Assembly: GCF_037975245.1 (NCBI RefSeq) | Contig: NC_092561.1 | Span: forward strand, 21,216,826-21,280,825 | DNA from: Apostichopus japonicus | Taxonomy: Eukaryota > Echinodermata > Holothuroidea > Aspidochirotida > Stichopodidae | Direction of reading: 5' to 3' | Length of the DNA stretch: 64,000 nt | Part shown: piece by piece, positions 10,706-20,314 of the stretch | Position numbering within the stretch: the stretch's first letter is position 1 | Layout: every line of letters begins with the position of its first letter | Notes under the pieces: generated by a model | Database searches by the model: none | What the model saw: only the letters and a program-made list of their open reading frames with translations | What the model was told of the DNA's origin: nothing | Position numbers and translations under genes: made by a program

Positions 10706-13055
10706 AAAATGGGAAGGTTAGAATGTATCAAAACTAAGCAGTCTCTCTTCCAAGTGAAATTGTCACTGATTTTTAAAGTATATATAATACTTATATATAA
10801 TAATATATTTGTATTCATTAATTTCTGATCATGTGTTGGGTGTCAGATGCCTTCAATTTTCCTATGGGGAGTATGTTTTGTTTGAAGTACTTATCTGGCA
10901 CCCTTGATTTACAACCATATCCACATAGGAAACGGTTAATAAATATGCAACAAAAGTATGTAGTAGAAGAGATTAAAATCCTAAAAAGATATGTATAAAC
11001 AAAAATCATCATTGCATTGGACCTCTGATGTCCAATTTTTGTATTCAGCAAATCTAAATTTCTTCCATGTGTGAGGCTTGCCTTAAATTGAACATTCTCC
11101 ATACCAATGTATGGTTTATAGATTGTGCCTTTGTTCAACAGTGCCTCTTTCCTTCCTTTTAAATGAGACCATATTATGTAATTCTAGTCTAGTCTGTTTG
11201 TAATGACATTAGTTAACAACTACCAAAAATTCGTCCAATACAGAAATCTACTCGGAAGGCTTCCGGATATGAAAATTTGAGAGAGAGTTGGCTTATCAAA
11301 TATACAAATACAAATAGTACATTGTCATTCGTTTGAAGCACTGTAAGTAATTGCTGCAAAAAGTAGATTCTTAAATAAGTTGATCATTGAATGATTACTT
11401 GATTTAATTTAGGTTGATTAATGAAAGCTAGGTCAACTAGGTAGATAATATGTTCATATGCCCAATCGCCCAAAATAAACCTGTCTGAATTAACAAAGCT
11501 CATATTATCACAATAGGAACTTTAGACTTCTACCAACCAGCAAATAGAGTTTAGTTTACAGAATGTTTTTGGTAATTATGTATTTGAAAGTTGTTTGGGT
11601 AGTCAGACAGAGCAAAAGATATAAACCTAAAAAAAGGAAGGGTATTAATATCTGATCTCAGGCAAATTATTTAATGAAGATATCGCTGATATTAAGGTGA
11701 AAATTAAGTGCTTAAAATACAGCAATTTTTGAAATGAATTTACAAAACACTAACTAGGTTCTGTTTTTAGACCCCTCATTCATTTTGCCTAGCACTTTGT
11801 TGTACAATGCTAGTTTATCAAAACATTCCATTATATTCCAGTTTATGAATATTAACCTTGGAATTATCTTTTTCCATTGTATTCAAATTAGTATTAACTA
11901 TTTACAGTGCCAGTTATAACAAAGACCACTAATTACACTGACACTTTAAGAGAGCTTGACGTTTTACACTGTTTTCATTAAATTGTTTCATTAAAATGTT
12001 CGTCAATTGGTTGCAGACTACATTTTACATCGCTGGTAAATTACAATTTGGTTTCAGACATGCTGGGACTGGCAATGCCAGGTTAAAGATGCTGACTTCT
12101 CTGCATCAGAGTATAAGTTTGCAATCATGATAAAATCATTGAGTTTATTAATAATTTATAATTTTGATGAAATATTAAAGACTCAACAACCTATGCAATC
12201 ACCATTATACTTGTAAACATGATATGTTACTACTAACTTATAGCTTGTAGTAGTGTCGACCATACCTGTACACTTCACCGGCTAAATATTACTTATAAAT
12301 ATTCATGAGTGGGCGGAAGCTAACATGGCAGGTTGAAATTCATGTTTCTTTCCTACAACAGCAGGACTTGCCAAGTTAAACTGTCCATCTTGGAACTGTT
12401 ATAGATAAATTGAACAAATATGGATATGATTGAACAGGGACAATGTTTGTCCCTAATAATTGCTACAATTATGTAACATCTCTACTTCATGATGGTATGT
12501 ACTTGGTTTGTACTATGGTATGGTGGTTATGTACTTGGTATGATGGTATGTACTATGTTCAGGGGATACTTTGCACATGTGTTAAACATTAATGAGAAAG
12601 ATGAAGTTAGGTCCTACCTAAGTTGCTCCTAATTGTGAATACATGCACCCCTATGTTGCAGAGCTTAGCATTTTAGTACCACTATGTAAATTACTATAAA
12701 GGATAAGAGGTAAGAGGGCTGGGACATATGGTAAATCAGTCCCATGGTACAATGATACTGGAATGTTGAACTATGAACATACATGGTGATTATCATGGCT
12801 TCATGTTGCAGTTCCTACTTTTAAGTTGTCTATTGTGCAGTCAAGGAGTTGCTGGTAAGTGAAGTCTTTTGTAATCACATTGTATAGAAGCCATAAACAT
12901 ACCCAAGGTCAGAACAATTTGGCAGGGATTTCTGAAGGGGAGGAATTTCTAAGTATTGAGGAAACACCAACGTAAATATTTCCTGCTATTATGGTACAAG
13001 CATAACATCGGCGCATTGCATGCATGGGTACAGACTTATTTGAAAAATGTTTGGC
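10706..13055. other. ALDH 3' flank, intergenic
   Basis: AT-rich sequence with no supported gene, including the ALDH 3' UTR (possible AATAAA at 10,938). It is mirrored in copy 2 at 44,476-48,455, where a hAT element interrupts it. Antisense open frames of about 100 codons at 10,513-11,138 are chance or antisense to the last ALDH exon. Confidence 0.7.
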
Positions 13056-13096
13056 AGCACATGCCGTCTCCTCTGACTGCATTGCCTTATAATAAT

Positions 13097-13372
13097 GAAA
13101 TGGGGGTGTAGGCGTTTTTACACTATCTAACGTAACCTAGTCGCCAAGAACCTGAAGTATTTTTAAGGGAGGGCCCGAGGAACATGAACTTATAGCATGC
13201 TCCTCATGGTGAAACATAATTGCACCTATTAGGTGAATTGAGTGTACTGTTAATAGTAGGAGAGACTAGTGTAGGTTCTTATGACCAACTAGACCGGTTT
13301 CTGCTCTCAAACTTTGTAGCAGGAGCTTCATCAGTAGTAGCCTTTGAATATTTTATGTTCAGCCTGGGCGTC
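13097..13372 (-). repeat. Penelope pseudo-LTR, unit 1
   Basis: Direct repeat of 14,713-14,992, starting GAAATGGGGGTGTAGGCG on the plus strand and differing by scattered substitutions. It is present in copy 2 at about 48,497-48,772. Confidence 0.75.
13285..13342 (-). ncRNA. Hammerhead ribozyme motif in pseudo-LTR 1
   Basis: Minus strand reads ACTA-CTGATGA, a stem II arm GCTC paired with GAGC, GAAACCGGTC, then TAGT. This gives the conserved cores CUGAUGA and GAAA and a GUC cleavage triplet. Stem I is ACTA/TAGT and stem III is a very short ACC/GGT, the minimal type known from Penelope-like elements, which act best as dimers. Activity is inferred, not shown. Confidence 0.7.
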
Positions 13373-13519
13373 TCGTTCTTAAAATGCATCTATTTTCTGT
13401 GCACGAGTTTTCATGGAATCATAGTGCAGCTATAAGAGCATCTAAAAGAGCTTCGTGTGAACCTTGAGAGTCGGCTGATTCTTCGTTATCTGTCGGTAAA
13501 ATCTGGTTTTCAAGTCTAT

Positions 13520-14293
13520 TCATGACGATACTACTGTTTTTGGTAACGGGGTGGCTTCCAAAATTTGCAGAATGTGATTTGTGTCTTTCACATAGGTGCT
13601 TTGTTTTAATACAATAGGAAGCAAGAAATAGTCCACAAATTCCGATATTTTTTCGGTCGATGATCCGTTTTCGCTTATTACCTTTTGTAAGGTTGCTTTC
13701 TGTGATTTGCCTTTGGTCGGCACGATACTCTGGATTCCTCCCTTTTCGCTGACTTCTGGAGGATGGTCTTCAAAAGCCTGTGTGCCTCCCTCCGGAGCTT
13801 CCAGTGTTGACTCTGCTCTAGATCTTTTTTCAAGAAACCTGTCCCGTTGCCTTTTAGCTTGGCAGGATAACTCGTCATTCCAGACTCTGCGGAGGTTCCT
13901 GCCTGCTCGTTGGAGTACTTGATTCCAGGAATCAGTAAACTCCTCCGAGTGGTTCAGTTGCGCCCGGAGTTTGGGTGGGTTTCTCTGAACCTTGAGTTGG
14001 TGATAGGTAGTGTTTTTATCGCCGTCTATCCGGGATATCTCTTTAGTGAGATTGATGAGCCTTGACTGGAGCTCCTTCAACATATCTGCGTTGCTTTTGA
14101 CCTTGTAGGTATCCTCTTGCAGCTTGATCCTGTTGTCGTTCCTTTTAGTAGGAGTTCTTTGCCCACACGGTATGTGTTCTTCTTCTGAGGAGAAGGATGA
14201 GTCTTTATTGACTGGTGAGGCAGGAATCTCAGGAATGAGTGAGTCCATGACTGGATATGCCTTTCGACAGAAAATCCTTGAACTTAAGTCCAT
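13520..14293 (-). pseudogene. Penelope-like ORF fragment (N-terminal region to start of RT)
   Basis: Open frame of 257 codons. Residues around 200-245 read GSSTEKISEFVDYFLLPIV and STYVKDTNHILQILE, the conserved stretch just before the RT palm of Penelope-like elements (family pattern: G-S-P-T-E-x-I-S, F-V-D, Y-x-K-D-T). It then runs into TAA beyond VVSSCIDLKTRF without the YxDD region. The N-terminal half is charged (LKELQSRLINLTKEI) and possibly coiled-coil. The same frame in copy 2 is broken by indels (48,893-49,620). Confidence 0.72.
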
Positions 14294-14712
14294 TTTAACG
14301 GACGTTGTTCAGTTGGAAACCCTTTATTTGCCTTTACGGACGTAAATGAGCAGCTGTGAACCATTGTTATTTTGGTCAGCTGATCGGTTTGGGAGTAGCT
14401 CTTTTGTTATAGAGTTGGGTTCTGAGGAAGGCAGTGAAGTCAAACAGTGACAGCCTGTGATTGGCCCAAATTCTGTTGTAGAAGCCTTTTTATTATAGGC
14501 TACAACGTGGTGACGCACACACACTCTTATGGTGTAATTTTTTAGGTTCTTTGGCGACTAAAAATTTGTTTTTGTGTCTCGCTCTAGTGAGACGATGGAA
14601 TATTCAACATATTTTCCATCCAATTTTAACGTTAGAGATTTCTTGAAAGAATTCTCAGTGGTATGCAAACCTACGTATCGATATTCCGAAGAACAGAGCT
14701 AGACAAAATAAA

Positions 14713-14992
14713 TGAAATGGGGGTGTAGGCGGTTTAACACTATCTAACGCAACGTAGTGGCCAAGAACCTGAAGTATTTTTAAGGGAGGGCCCGAAGAAC
14801 ATGAGCTTATAGCATGCTCCTCATGGTGAAACATAATTGCACCTATTAGGTGAATTGAGTGTACTTTTAATAGTAGGAAAGACTAGCGTAGGTTCTTATG
14901 ACCAACTAGACCGGTTTCTGCTCTCAACTTTTATAGGAGGAGCTTCATCAGTAGTAAGCCTTTGAATATTTTATATTTGGCATGAGCGTGGC
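14713..14992 (-). repeat. Penelope pseudo-LTR, unit 2
   Basis: Second copy of the 13,097-13,372 repeat. It is deleted from copy 2, where sequence jumps from GGAATCTCAGGAATGA to ATATTTTATATTTGGC at about 49,643. Confidence 0.75.
14902..14960 (-). ncRNA. Hammerhead ribozyme motif in pseudo-LTR 2
   Basis: Same core as at 13,285-13,342 (CTGATGA, GAAACCGGTC, ACTA/TAGT). The stem II loop differs (CTCCTATAAAAGTT), so the catalytic core is conserved while the loop drifts. Confidence 0.7.
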
Positions 14993-15531
14993 TTCTGACC
15001 TTTGTAGGTATCCTCTTGCAGCTTGATCCTGTTATCGTTCCTTTTGGTAGGAGTTCTTTGCCCACACGGTATGTGTTCTTCTTCGGAGAATGATAAGTCT
15101 TTGTTGACTGGTGAGGCAGGAATATCAGGAATAAGTGAGTCCATGACTGGACTGGGCCTGTCTCTTCTCTGTGGGCCATGTGTCTAATGTGTGGTAGCAC
15201 ATGCCATCTCCTCTGACTGCATTGCTTTATAATAATATAATAATACTATCTTTCTTACTACATTTATTTTGGTAATTTTTTTTGTTTGATTTTTTGATTG
15301 TTTCTCGATAGAGGTGTAGGGCCTGTCTCTTCTGTGGGCTTTTGAACTTTTGGCCACATGGAATTTTATTGTCCTCTTCCTTGTGGAGGAGCTTCCTCAG
15401 CTTGTCGTACATTTAACAAACATGACATCATACCAGACTCTGTAGGAACTGATTGAATCCTGGGAAGATGGATCTGAATATCAAGTAGACTCCTATCATG
15501 ACGAGTACGGCTACCCTGGACATCGTTATCC

Positions 15532-15634
15532 TCAGTACATAGATACATCTGAGTCCTGAAATAAGGCCCTGACTAGAGTGGGGGGGGGGTGCAGCAATGG
15601 GAGGTGCATCCTCCACATCAGTGGTGTAAGTTGG
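15532..15634 (-). other. Possible extra 3' exon of gene A
   Basis: Preceded by the acceptor TTTTTTTCTGTTCAG. One frame reads TYTTDVEDAPPIAA, a Pro run over a C10 tract, LVRALFQDSDVSMY and TGA. Another frame gives a hydrophobic stretch (VAVLVMIGVYLIF). The C tract length differs in copy 2 (C11), so the frame is unstable. It may be an alternative end of gene A or chance. Confidence 0.3.
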
Positions 15635-15752
15635 CTGAACAGAAAAAAAAGACAGATTAAATTAGTATATTGATCCTTGTAGCTTCAAATCAGAGGCAGT
15701 GGGATGCTTTATAACATTGGGCATTCATGCATGATTAGAATTGAACTTACTT

Positions 15753-15839
15753 TTAATCCAGCGACTTCCTGACTTTGTCGTACAGCTGCTGCACCGTCCA
15801 CTGCTGTAGAGTCCTGTTGTCGTTGTACATCTTCCGAAC
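15753..15839 (-). pseudogene. Gene A copy 1, C-terminal exon
   Basis: Acceptor TTCTAG. Reads VRKMYNDNRTLQQW and LYDKVRKSLD then TAA, joined in phase 0 to the exon ending SKEV. It is a short basic helical tail. Copy 2 equivalent is 50,433-50,519. Confidence 0.65.
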
Positions 15840-15920
15840 CTAGAAAGTAGAAAGGAGAGAAAGTTAGAAATTTATAGCTGCGCAGGGTTCTCTTTAAAGT
15901 GATACTTGTTTGAAACTTAC

Positions 15921-16073
15921 TACTTCTTTACTGGTTATTTTGGAAGTTCCCAGCCTCGCTAGTGTGTCCCTGTAGGTCTTCATGATCTCCTCTGTATCGC
16001 CCTCGAAGTAGCTGGCCCTCGCCCTTTTCGGATTCTCGTAGTATTCCAATGGCCGCTGGTCAGTAGGTGGTCG
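15921..16073 (-). pseudogene. Gene A copy 1, exon in place of the YR C-terminal (Tyr) exon
   Basis: Bounded by TGTACAG and GTAAGTTT. It contains EYYENPKRARASYFEGD, which lies where gene B has the His...Tyr exon but lacks the SHT...RYY pattern. A Tyr nucleophile could be the Tyr of ASYF. Copy 2: 50,601-50,753. Confidence 0.6.
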
Positions 16074-16464
16074 CTGTACAGAGAGTAGCAAAGGATTGTA
16101 AGGCTTATTTTGATAGTTCCAGGTAACGGTAAGCTGGGCCTTACACTAATAACGTTGAACCGAGCTTGAACAGGAAAGTCTTAATCTCCAAAAGTTGATA
16201 TTTGATAATAAGTTCCTTTTTATTAACTCTGAATATAACTATAACTTGGGATAATTAAAATGCACAGGCATAAATGCTGATCATAAATATAAAGTACAGA
16301 GCCCTCTATTATACATCTGTAGGCTTAAACTCCCCGATACATCTTTAGGAGACACTTAAACCCCGATTCTAAAATAACAAATTACGACGCGATGTACACG
16401 GCACACGCTCTGCCCTTGAACCTGATTGGTCTAAACTTATAGCTAGCCCCTTACCCAACTCGTG

Positions 16465-16523
16465 ATTGGTTGAGTGCCATCCTGATATGCAGATGAGGAC
16501 ATGCAAATGGGCACTCAACCAAT
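16465..16523. repeat. 14-bp perfect stem-loop in gene A intron
   Basis: ATTGGTTGAGTGCC (16,465-16,478) and GGCACTCAACCAAT (16,510-16,523) are exact reverse complements with a 31-bp loop. Conserved at 51,145-51,203 in copy 2. Perhaps the core of a small MITE. Confidence 0.75.
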
Positions 16524-16674
16524 TTGAACCAGTTTGGCTGTCTTCAAACCCCACAAACCGAATCATTTAAAACAAAACATCTGTCTACGCTTCTACTAGC
16601 GTGTGATTCATAGCCCGCCACACCACAGAGCAAACCACCAATAAGAAAACAATATGTTAACACAAATTACTTAC

Positions 16675-17099
16675 CCTGGTTGCTACAGTCTTCCTCACGT
16701 TGATCGGGTTGAACTTCTCGATGCTGAATTGTCTTCCTAGTGTCTGCAAATCCCAACTCGGCTTGGTCACCTTATTCCCACTGGGCGACAGGAAGAAGGG
16801 CCAAACCGGGCTATCGGCTGCTTTGGGTGAACGGAGCACGCTGGGTCTCACGATGGTACACGATGCAGAGCTGGTAGAGGGTGGGTGAGAGGACTAGGTG
16901 GATGACCTTTTGTGGTTGGCTACAGCGATGACCCAGTTTTTGTTGGTTTTCTGTTTGGCTGCTTGAAACTCGCCCAGCGTGAGACCAGTGATGACACAGC
17001 CACGGTGTCCTCCGTTCAGCAGCATGAGAGCCATCAGGATGTTCCGGAACTTTCTTCTCTTCTCCGCTGGGATGATACCTGAATTGGATTCCAAAGCAC
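16675..17099 (-). pseudogene. Gene A copy 1, catalytic-core exon (box I to box II)
   Basis: Starts GALESNSGIIPAEKRRKF and contains LMLLNGGHRGCVITGLTLGEF (Arg box), VANHKRSST, FFLSPSGNKVTKP and FNPINVRKTVAT (box II). In gene B this region is two exons with a 425-bp intron; here they are continuous. Copy 1 has lost 16 bp present in copy 2 (51,355-51,795), and both copies share a frameshift between QLCIVYH and VRPSVLR. Copy 2 also has TGA after HKRSSTY. Confidence 0.72.
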
Positions 17100-17372
17100 C
17101 TGAAAAGCACAATAGAGTGTCGAGACATTAAAGAGCTAGTGTTGGGTGGTGAACTCTTTTGGTAACTGTCATGTGATACTTACGGGCAATTGCAATGGCT
17201 TCCTCGGTACACCTGGTCATCATTTCGTCAACTCGATCCGCTGGCATCAGTACGTCTGTACAAAGTGCAAAGGAAGCGAGTTATTATAAACAAAGTAAGG
17301 CTGTCCATGTACATAAATTTGGGGTTTTTTTGGGGGGGGGTGGGGTAAAGGAAATCTGTTTTGAAAGGTTAC

Positions 17373-17607
17373 CCTGGATCTTTGATGCAAGGAACTTCTG
17401 GCGTTTACATATTTCTGGCCTCATTGCTGTAGCAAAGTCCCCGGCGGTCCGAAATGTTCTCTCAGCAGAAGTTGGGCTGACTCCTACTTTGCGGCTGGCT
17501 TCCACACAGATGGACAGGTAGTTTGAGAATTTCTTAAGGGATAGCTGGTAAGATGATACGGTCTTTGCCAGCTTCTTATCTTCTCTTACTGTAGCACTTC
17601 TGTGATC
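17373..17607 (-). pseudogene. Gene A copy 1, core-binding-domain exon
   Basis: Reads DHRSATVREDKKLAKT, VSSYQLSLKKFSNYL and AMRPEICKRQKFLAS, parallel to gene B exon 22,311-22,539. It resembles the helical core-binding (SAM-like) domain before tyrosine recombinase catalytic domains. Open in copy 1; copy 2 has lost about 75 bp and a further 7 bp here. Confidence 0.65.
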
Positions 17608-17708
17608 CTGTAGAGTCATAAATGAATAGAAGTACAGTGGATAGTGAATACATTACCTTCAGTAACAACACAATAGATAAAATTTTATTAGTGAGGGGTT
17701 GTTCATAC

Positions 17709-17855
17709 CGCTGCACACTGCTTGGGAGTATCAGACTTCTTATTGAAATTCCAAGTCTTTCCTTGATGGCCTGCACCTGTCGGCAATGTTGCTGGGCATT
17801 CTTCTTGGACTGCTCCGTCCCCTGTGCTTCTGTGCTTCGTACTATGCGAATCGCT
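17709..17855 (-). pseudogene. Gene A copy 1, linker exon with stop and frameshift
   Basis: Copy 2 (52,329-52,476) reads RFAKYEEQKYGGTEQ and QHCRQVQAIKERLG. Copy 1 has TAG for Lys (plus-strand CTA at 17,842) and one base fewer in the C run near 17,820. Gene B has the matching exon at 22,911-23,053 (RFLSYEAAMVGGTG, QHRRQVEILLQRLE). Confidence 0.75.
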
Positions 17856-17950
17856 CTATTGGAATAACAATGAATGGAAGGATTAAGTCTCTGCGTCCAC
17901 GAATGAATACATTGTTAATTTCCAATCGTATAAAAGTAAAGATTCTGTAC

Positions 17951-18222
17951 CGTAGATGTCCAATATGTCCTTTGGTATATCCTCCATCTCGACCAGAAAA
18001 TCTTCTTCCTCCTCCTCCTTCTTTCCTCCTTCCTCTGTCTCCTTCGAATCTGGTGCTGCGCTCAGAAGTTGATGGTATTCCGTTGATGATGTCTTGTAGT
18101 TGTGGACTTGTTGCAGGTGTTTGTCGATCCTTGGTAGCAAAACAGAGGGGCAATCAGGGACTGGGCAGTCCCTGAAACTCCGCCTCTGCTGGCCCTCCTG
18201 CCGTTTGGGCTCCTTGCACTTC
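17951..18222 (-). pseudogene. Gene A copy 1, CPVPDC zinc-finger exon
   Basis: Reads RSFRDCPVPDCPSVLLP, RIDKHLQQVHNYKTS, an acidic run GGKKEEEEEDF and DIPKDILDIYG. Cys-x4-Cys-x12-His-x4-His is a C2H2-type finger. Gene B has CPVPGCPSTALLRIDQHL at the same place. Copy 2 (52,571-52,848) has TAG before the finger and a frameshift in the acidic tract. Confidence 0.72.
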
Positions 18223-18302
18223 CTGCGAAGAAAATAAAAGACGGTATTAGTAATAAATAATCAGTAACTACACAAGTTCTTCCTGTAGACAAATATACTC
18301 AC

Positions 18303-18553
18303 ATGGCTCTTGACTGTTTAAAGGATCTTCTGTCGATACTCCTTGGTGGATATGATGTGCTTCTGGATGAGATGGTTCGACAGTCTGACGACATCATTGT
18401 CAATTGTCGTCTTAACTTTACTATTGCAGATTTGCTTACGTCTGTGTTTGGAGAGCTCTCTGGAGTACTGTAAAGTTCGTCATAGTACCGGTCCAGGGCT
18501 CCCTCGTCATCTGACGTCAGGTTGCTGTCATCGCTGTCTAGTAGCCATTGATT
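18303..18553 (-). pseudogene. Gene A copy 1, second DDEGALxRYYD exon
   Basis: Reads SDDSNLTSDDEGALDRYYDE and ESSPNTDVSKSAIVKLRRQ. A near copy is at about 20,145-20,300 (GALERYYDQIYSTPESSP), so this N-terminal module is duplicated within gene A. Another frame in its 3' part gives a finger half LSNHLIQKHIISTKEYRQK with a TAA. Absent from copy 2. Confidence 0.6.
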
Positions 18554-18903
18554 CTGTGTAAGTCAAAAATGCAAATCAAGATAGAACATCTGATCTAAAT
18601 TGAAGATATCATTGTACTTATTAACCACTTTATAGATTACAAATGCTAATCAAAGGAGAATCATCTCACCTCTTCTTCACTGCATCTCTTTTGCTCTAAG
18701 GAAATAAAGAGTAAGAAAGTTACTTGTTCAGAAGTTGACCATACTAACACTAGTGCCCTATTTCATTTCAAAGCTACATCACACAGAAATTTATGCATTA
18801 CATCTTAATTATTGAACAATCATATAAAGTGATTGGGTAATCTAAAAGTTAATAATCTTTCACCATCTGATATCATAGCAAATATAATCAGAAATGATCT
18901 CAC

Positions 18904-19193
18904 CGATGAACATCTCTATTAAGGAAGCCCTGCCTTTCTTTCAGTTAGTAGACGCCTGCTCCACGGTTCGCCGCTGCTGGTGTTTAAATACAGCCAAACT
19001 CCTGTCCCTTCCTCGATGAGGTCAGTGGACCGTTCCGTGCCATACCTCCTTGTGATATTCACCAGTGCTGGGATCAGCTGAGGCTGGAAGACCATGGCTC
19101 CTTCGGGTATATTGAGGCCATCTACTTCACTGATTTTGGCATTGATGAGGCCTTCTAGGGCACCACTTTTGTTCAGATCCTTGATGAATGTAA
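18904..19193 (-). pseudogene. Gene A copy 1, FIK...W...FIG module exon
   Basis: Reads TFIKDLNKSGALEGL, ITRRYGTERSTDLIEEG, GVWLYLNTSSGEPWSRRLL and LIEMFIG. Gene B (26,502-26,822) has the same layout: SFIKEQWASGVLEE, YGSRRSTALIDKGVQLWLSL, LWSSQLLS and LMGQFIG. This is an unrecognised conserved domain. It is absent from copy 2, where sequence joins 18,222 to about 19,315. Confidence 0.6.
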
Positions 19194-19454
19194 CTTCAAA
19201 TGAAAAAAATATGTTAATCAAATTAGAACATATATATAGACTTCCTTCTAAAATCCACTAATTTCTTCTTTCATAATGAACTTTAAACTTACTGAATTTT
19301 TCCTTTCGGCTCCTTGCACTTCCTGAAAAGAAATTAAAATAAAATAATATTAGTAATAAATAAATAAATAATATATAATAATATTACTAATAAATAATAT
19401 GGTAATAAATAATCAGTAACTACACCAGTTATTCCTGTAGACAAATATATTCAC

Positions 19455-19858
19455 ATGGCTCTTGACTGGTAAAGGACCTTCTGTCGATACTCCTTGGTGG
19501 ATATGCTGTGCTTCTGGATCAGATGGTTTGACAGCCTGACTACAGAGTGGGCAATCGCTGGTGGGTTCAGGGAACACTGGGAACGACTTCACATGGACCT
19601 TTGGTTTCTTTTCATCCTCTTCTTTTCCATCTTGCTGAACAGTTGCTGGTTCTCCCTCTGCAGTCGGTTGGATCTTGGCAGCTGGCTCACTCTGGGGGAC
19701 ACAGGGGATGGTTGTTTTCTTCCTTGTTATTTCTTCAGCGGTTGCTGGTTCTCCCTCGGCAGCTGGCTCTCTCTGGGGGGCACTCTGGATCGTGGTTCCC
19801 TTCATTGGTTTCTTGGCAGTGGTGGATGGTTCTCCCTCGGCAGTTGGTTCTTTCTCGG
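19455..19858 (-). pseudogene. Gene A copy 1, acidic-repeat and CPLC-finger exon
   Basis: About three degenerate repeats of the type EPAAEGEPATAEE..TTIP, then PTSDCPLC and, in a shifted frame, LSNHLIQKHSISTKEYRQK. An 11-bp loss relative to copy 2 separates the two halves of the finger. In copy 2 (52,995-53,360) the frame is continuous but the first Cys is Arg (DRPLCSQPVVRLSNHL), so neither copy has an intact finger. Confidence 0.65.
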
Positions 19859-20144
19859 CTGAGAATAAAATAGTTTTACATCCAAATAAGTTCACATATA
19901 AATCTATGGCAGATCTAGATTTCTGTGTGTCTGATGTGTCATTGTGTGTCAGACTGATGTGTCATTTACCTCAAGTTCACTGTCAGTGAACAAGGCATCA
20001 GAGTGAGTGTTGTACATCTCCCGTGCTCAACGATGTCAGGTATCTCGAAGCCTCATCCTTCAGGTCTACTTCCGTTGTTGTTGAATGGGACTGCATATAT
20101 AGGGAATGAAATTATAAGTTGATAAAATTTGAATTTGCTTTTTA

Positions 20145-20300
20145 AATATTGCATCATTGTCAATTGTCGTCTTAACTTTACTATTGCAGATTTGCTTACG
20201 TCTGTGTTCGGAGAGCTCTCCGGAGTACTGTAAATTTGGTCATAGTACCGCTCCAGGGCTCCCTCGTCATCCGACGTCAGTCGGTTCTTTTTCTTTCTTG
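20145..20300 (-). pseudogene. Duplicated DDEGALERYYD module between genes A and B
   Basis: Frame reads RKKKNRLTSDDEGALERYY and ESSPNTDVSKSAIVKLRRQL. It overlaps gene B's last exon in another frame and repeats 18,400-18,520. It looks like a fusion of a REPAAK repeat unit with the N-terminal exon by unequal exchange. The copy 2 counterpart is 53,600-53,784. Confidence 0.55.
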
Positions 20301-20314
20301 GCAGCTGGTTCTCT
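20267..20314 (-). CDS. Gene B last exon
   Basis: Acceptor GTGCCCCCCAG, then REPAAKKEKEPTDVG and TGA. In phase 0 with the preceding exon (ends GLLNG|GTAAGA). The basic-acidic tail resembles the REPAAEGEP repeats of gene A. Confidence 0.5.
   Translation of the reverse strand, partial: REPAAKKEKEPTDVG

Larger units (their letters stand above)
13056..15236 (-). mobile_element. Penelope-like element remnant, copy 1
   Basis: A minus-strand reading frame with a Penelope-type pre-RT segment (13,520-14,293) lies between two direct copies of a pseudo-LTR (about 13,097-13,372 and 14,713-14,992). Each contains a hammerhead core on the minus strand. The 5' end of the ORF is repeated a second time at about 14,998-15,150, the partial tandem arrangement typical of Penelope elements. 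The whole is bracketed by 41-bp near-identical repeats (13,056-13,096 and 15,196-15,236). The RT palm and the GIY-YIG nuclease are missing. Confidence 0.75.
15753..20093 (-). pseudogene. Gene A copy 1: degenerate zinc-finger tyrosine-recombinase-like gene
   Basis: Exons in transcription order: about 20,093-19,971 (ends DALFTDSELE), 19,858-19,455 (acidic repeats plus CPLC finger), 19,193-18,904 (module shared with gene B), 18,695-18,670, 18,553-18,303, 18,222-17,951 (CPVPDC finger), 17,855-17,709, 17,607-17,373 (core-binding), 17,255-17,184, 17,099-16,675 (box I to box II), 16,073-15,921 and 15,839-15,753 (ends KVRKSLD, TAA). Catalytic pieces are NGGHRG (box I Arg) and NVRKTVAT (box II). Lesions are a TAG plus a 1-bp deletion in 17,855-17,709, a 16-bp deletion near 16,892, a frameshift after QLCIVYH shared with copy 2, and an 11-bp deletion in the CPLC finger. 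Role unknown; decayed paralog of gene B. Confidence 0.75.

Noticed and set aside
15428-15616. Small membrane protein with hydrophobic stretch VAVLVMIGVYLIF
   Set aside because: Only one of three open frames over a variable C tract; no start context or conservation beyond the duplicated copy. Kept only as a doubtful extra exon.
19494-19873. Plus-strand Leu/Gly/Trp-rich frames (repeated GSWLSLG type)
   Set aside because: They are antisense to the acidic EPAAEGEP repeats of gene A.
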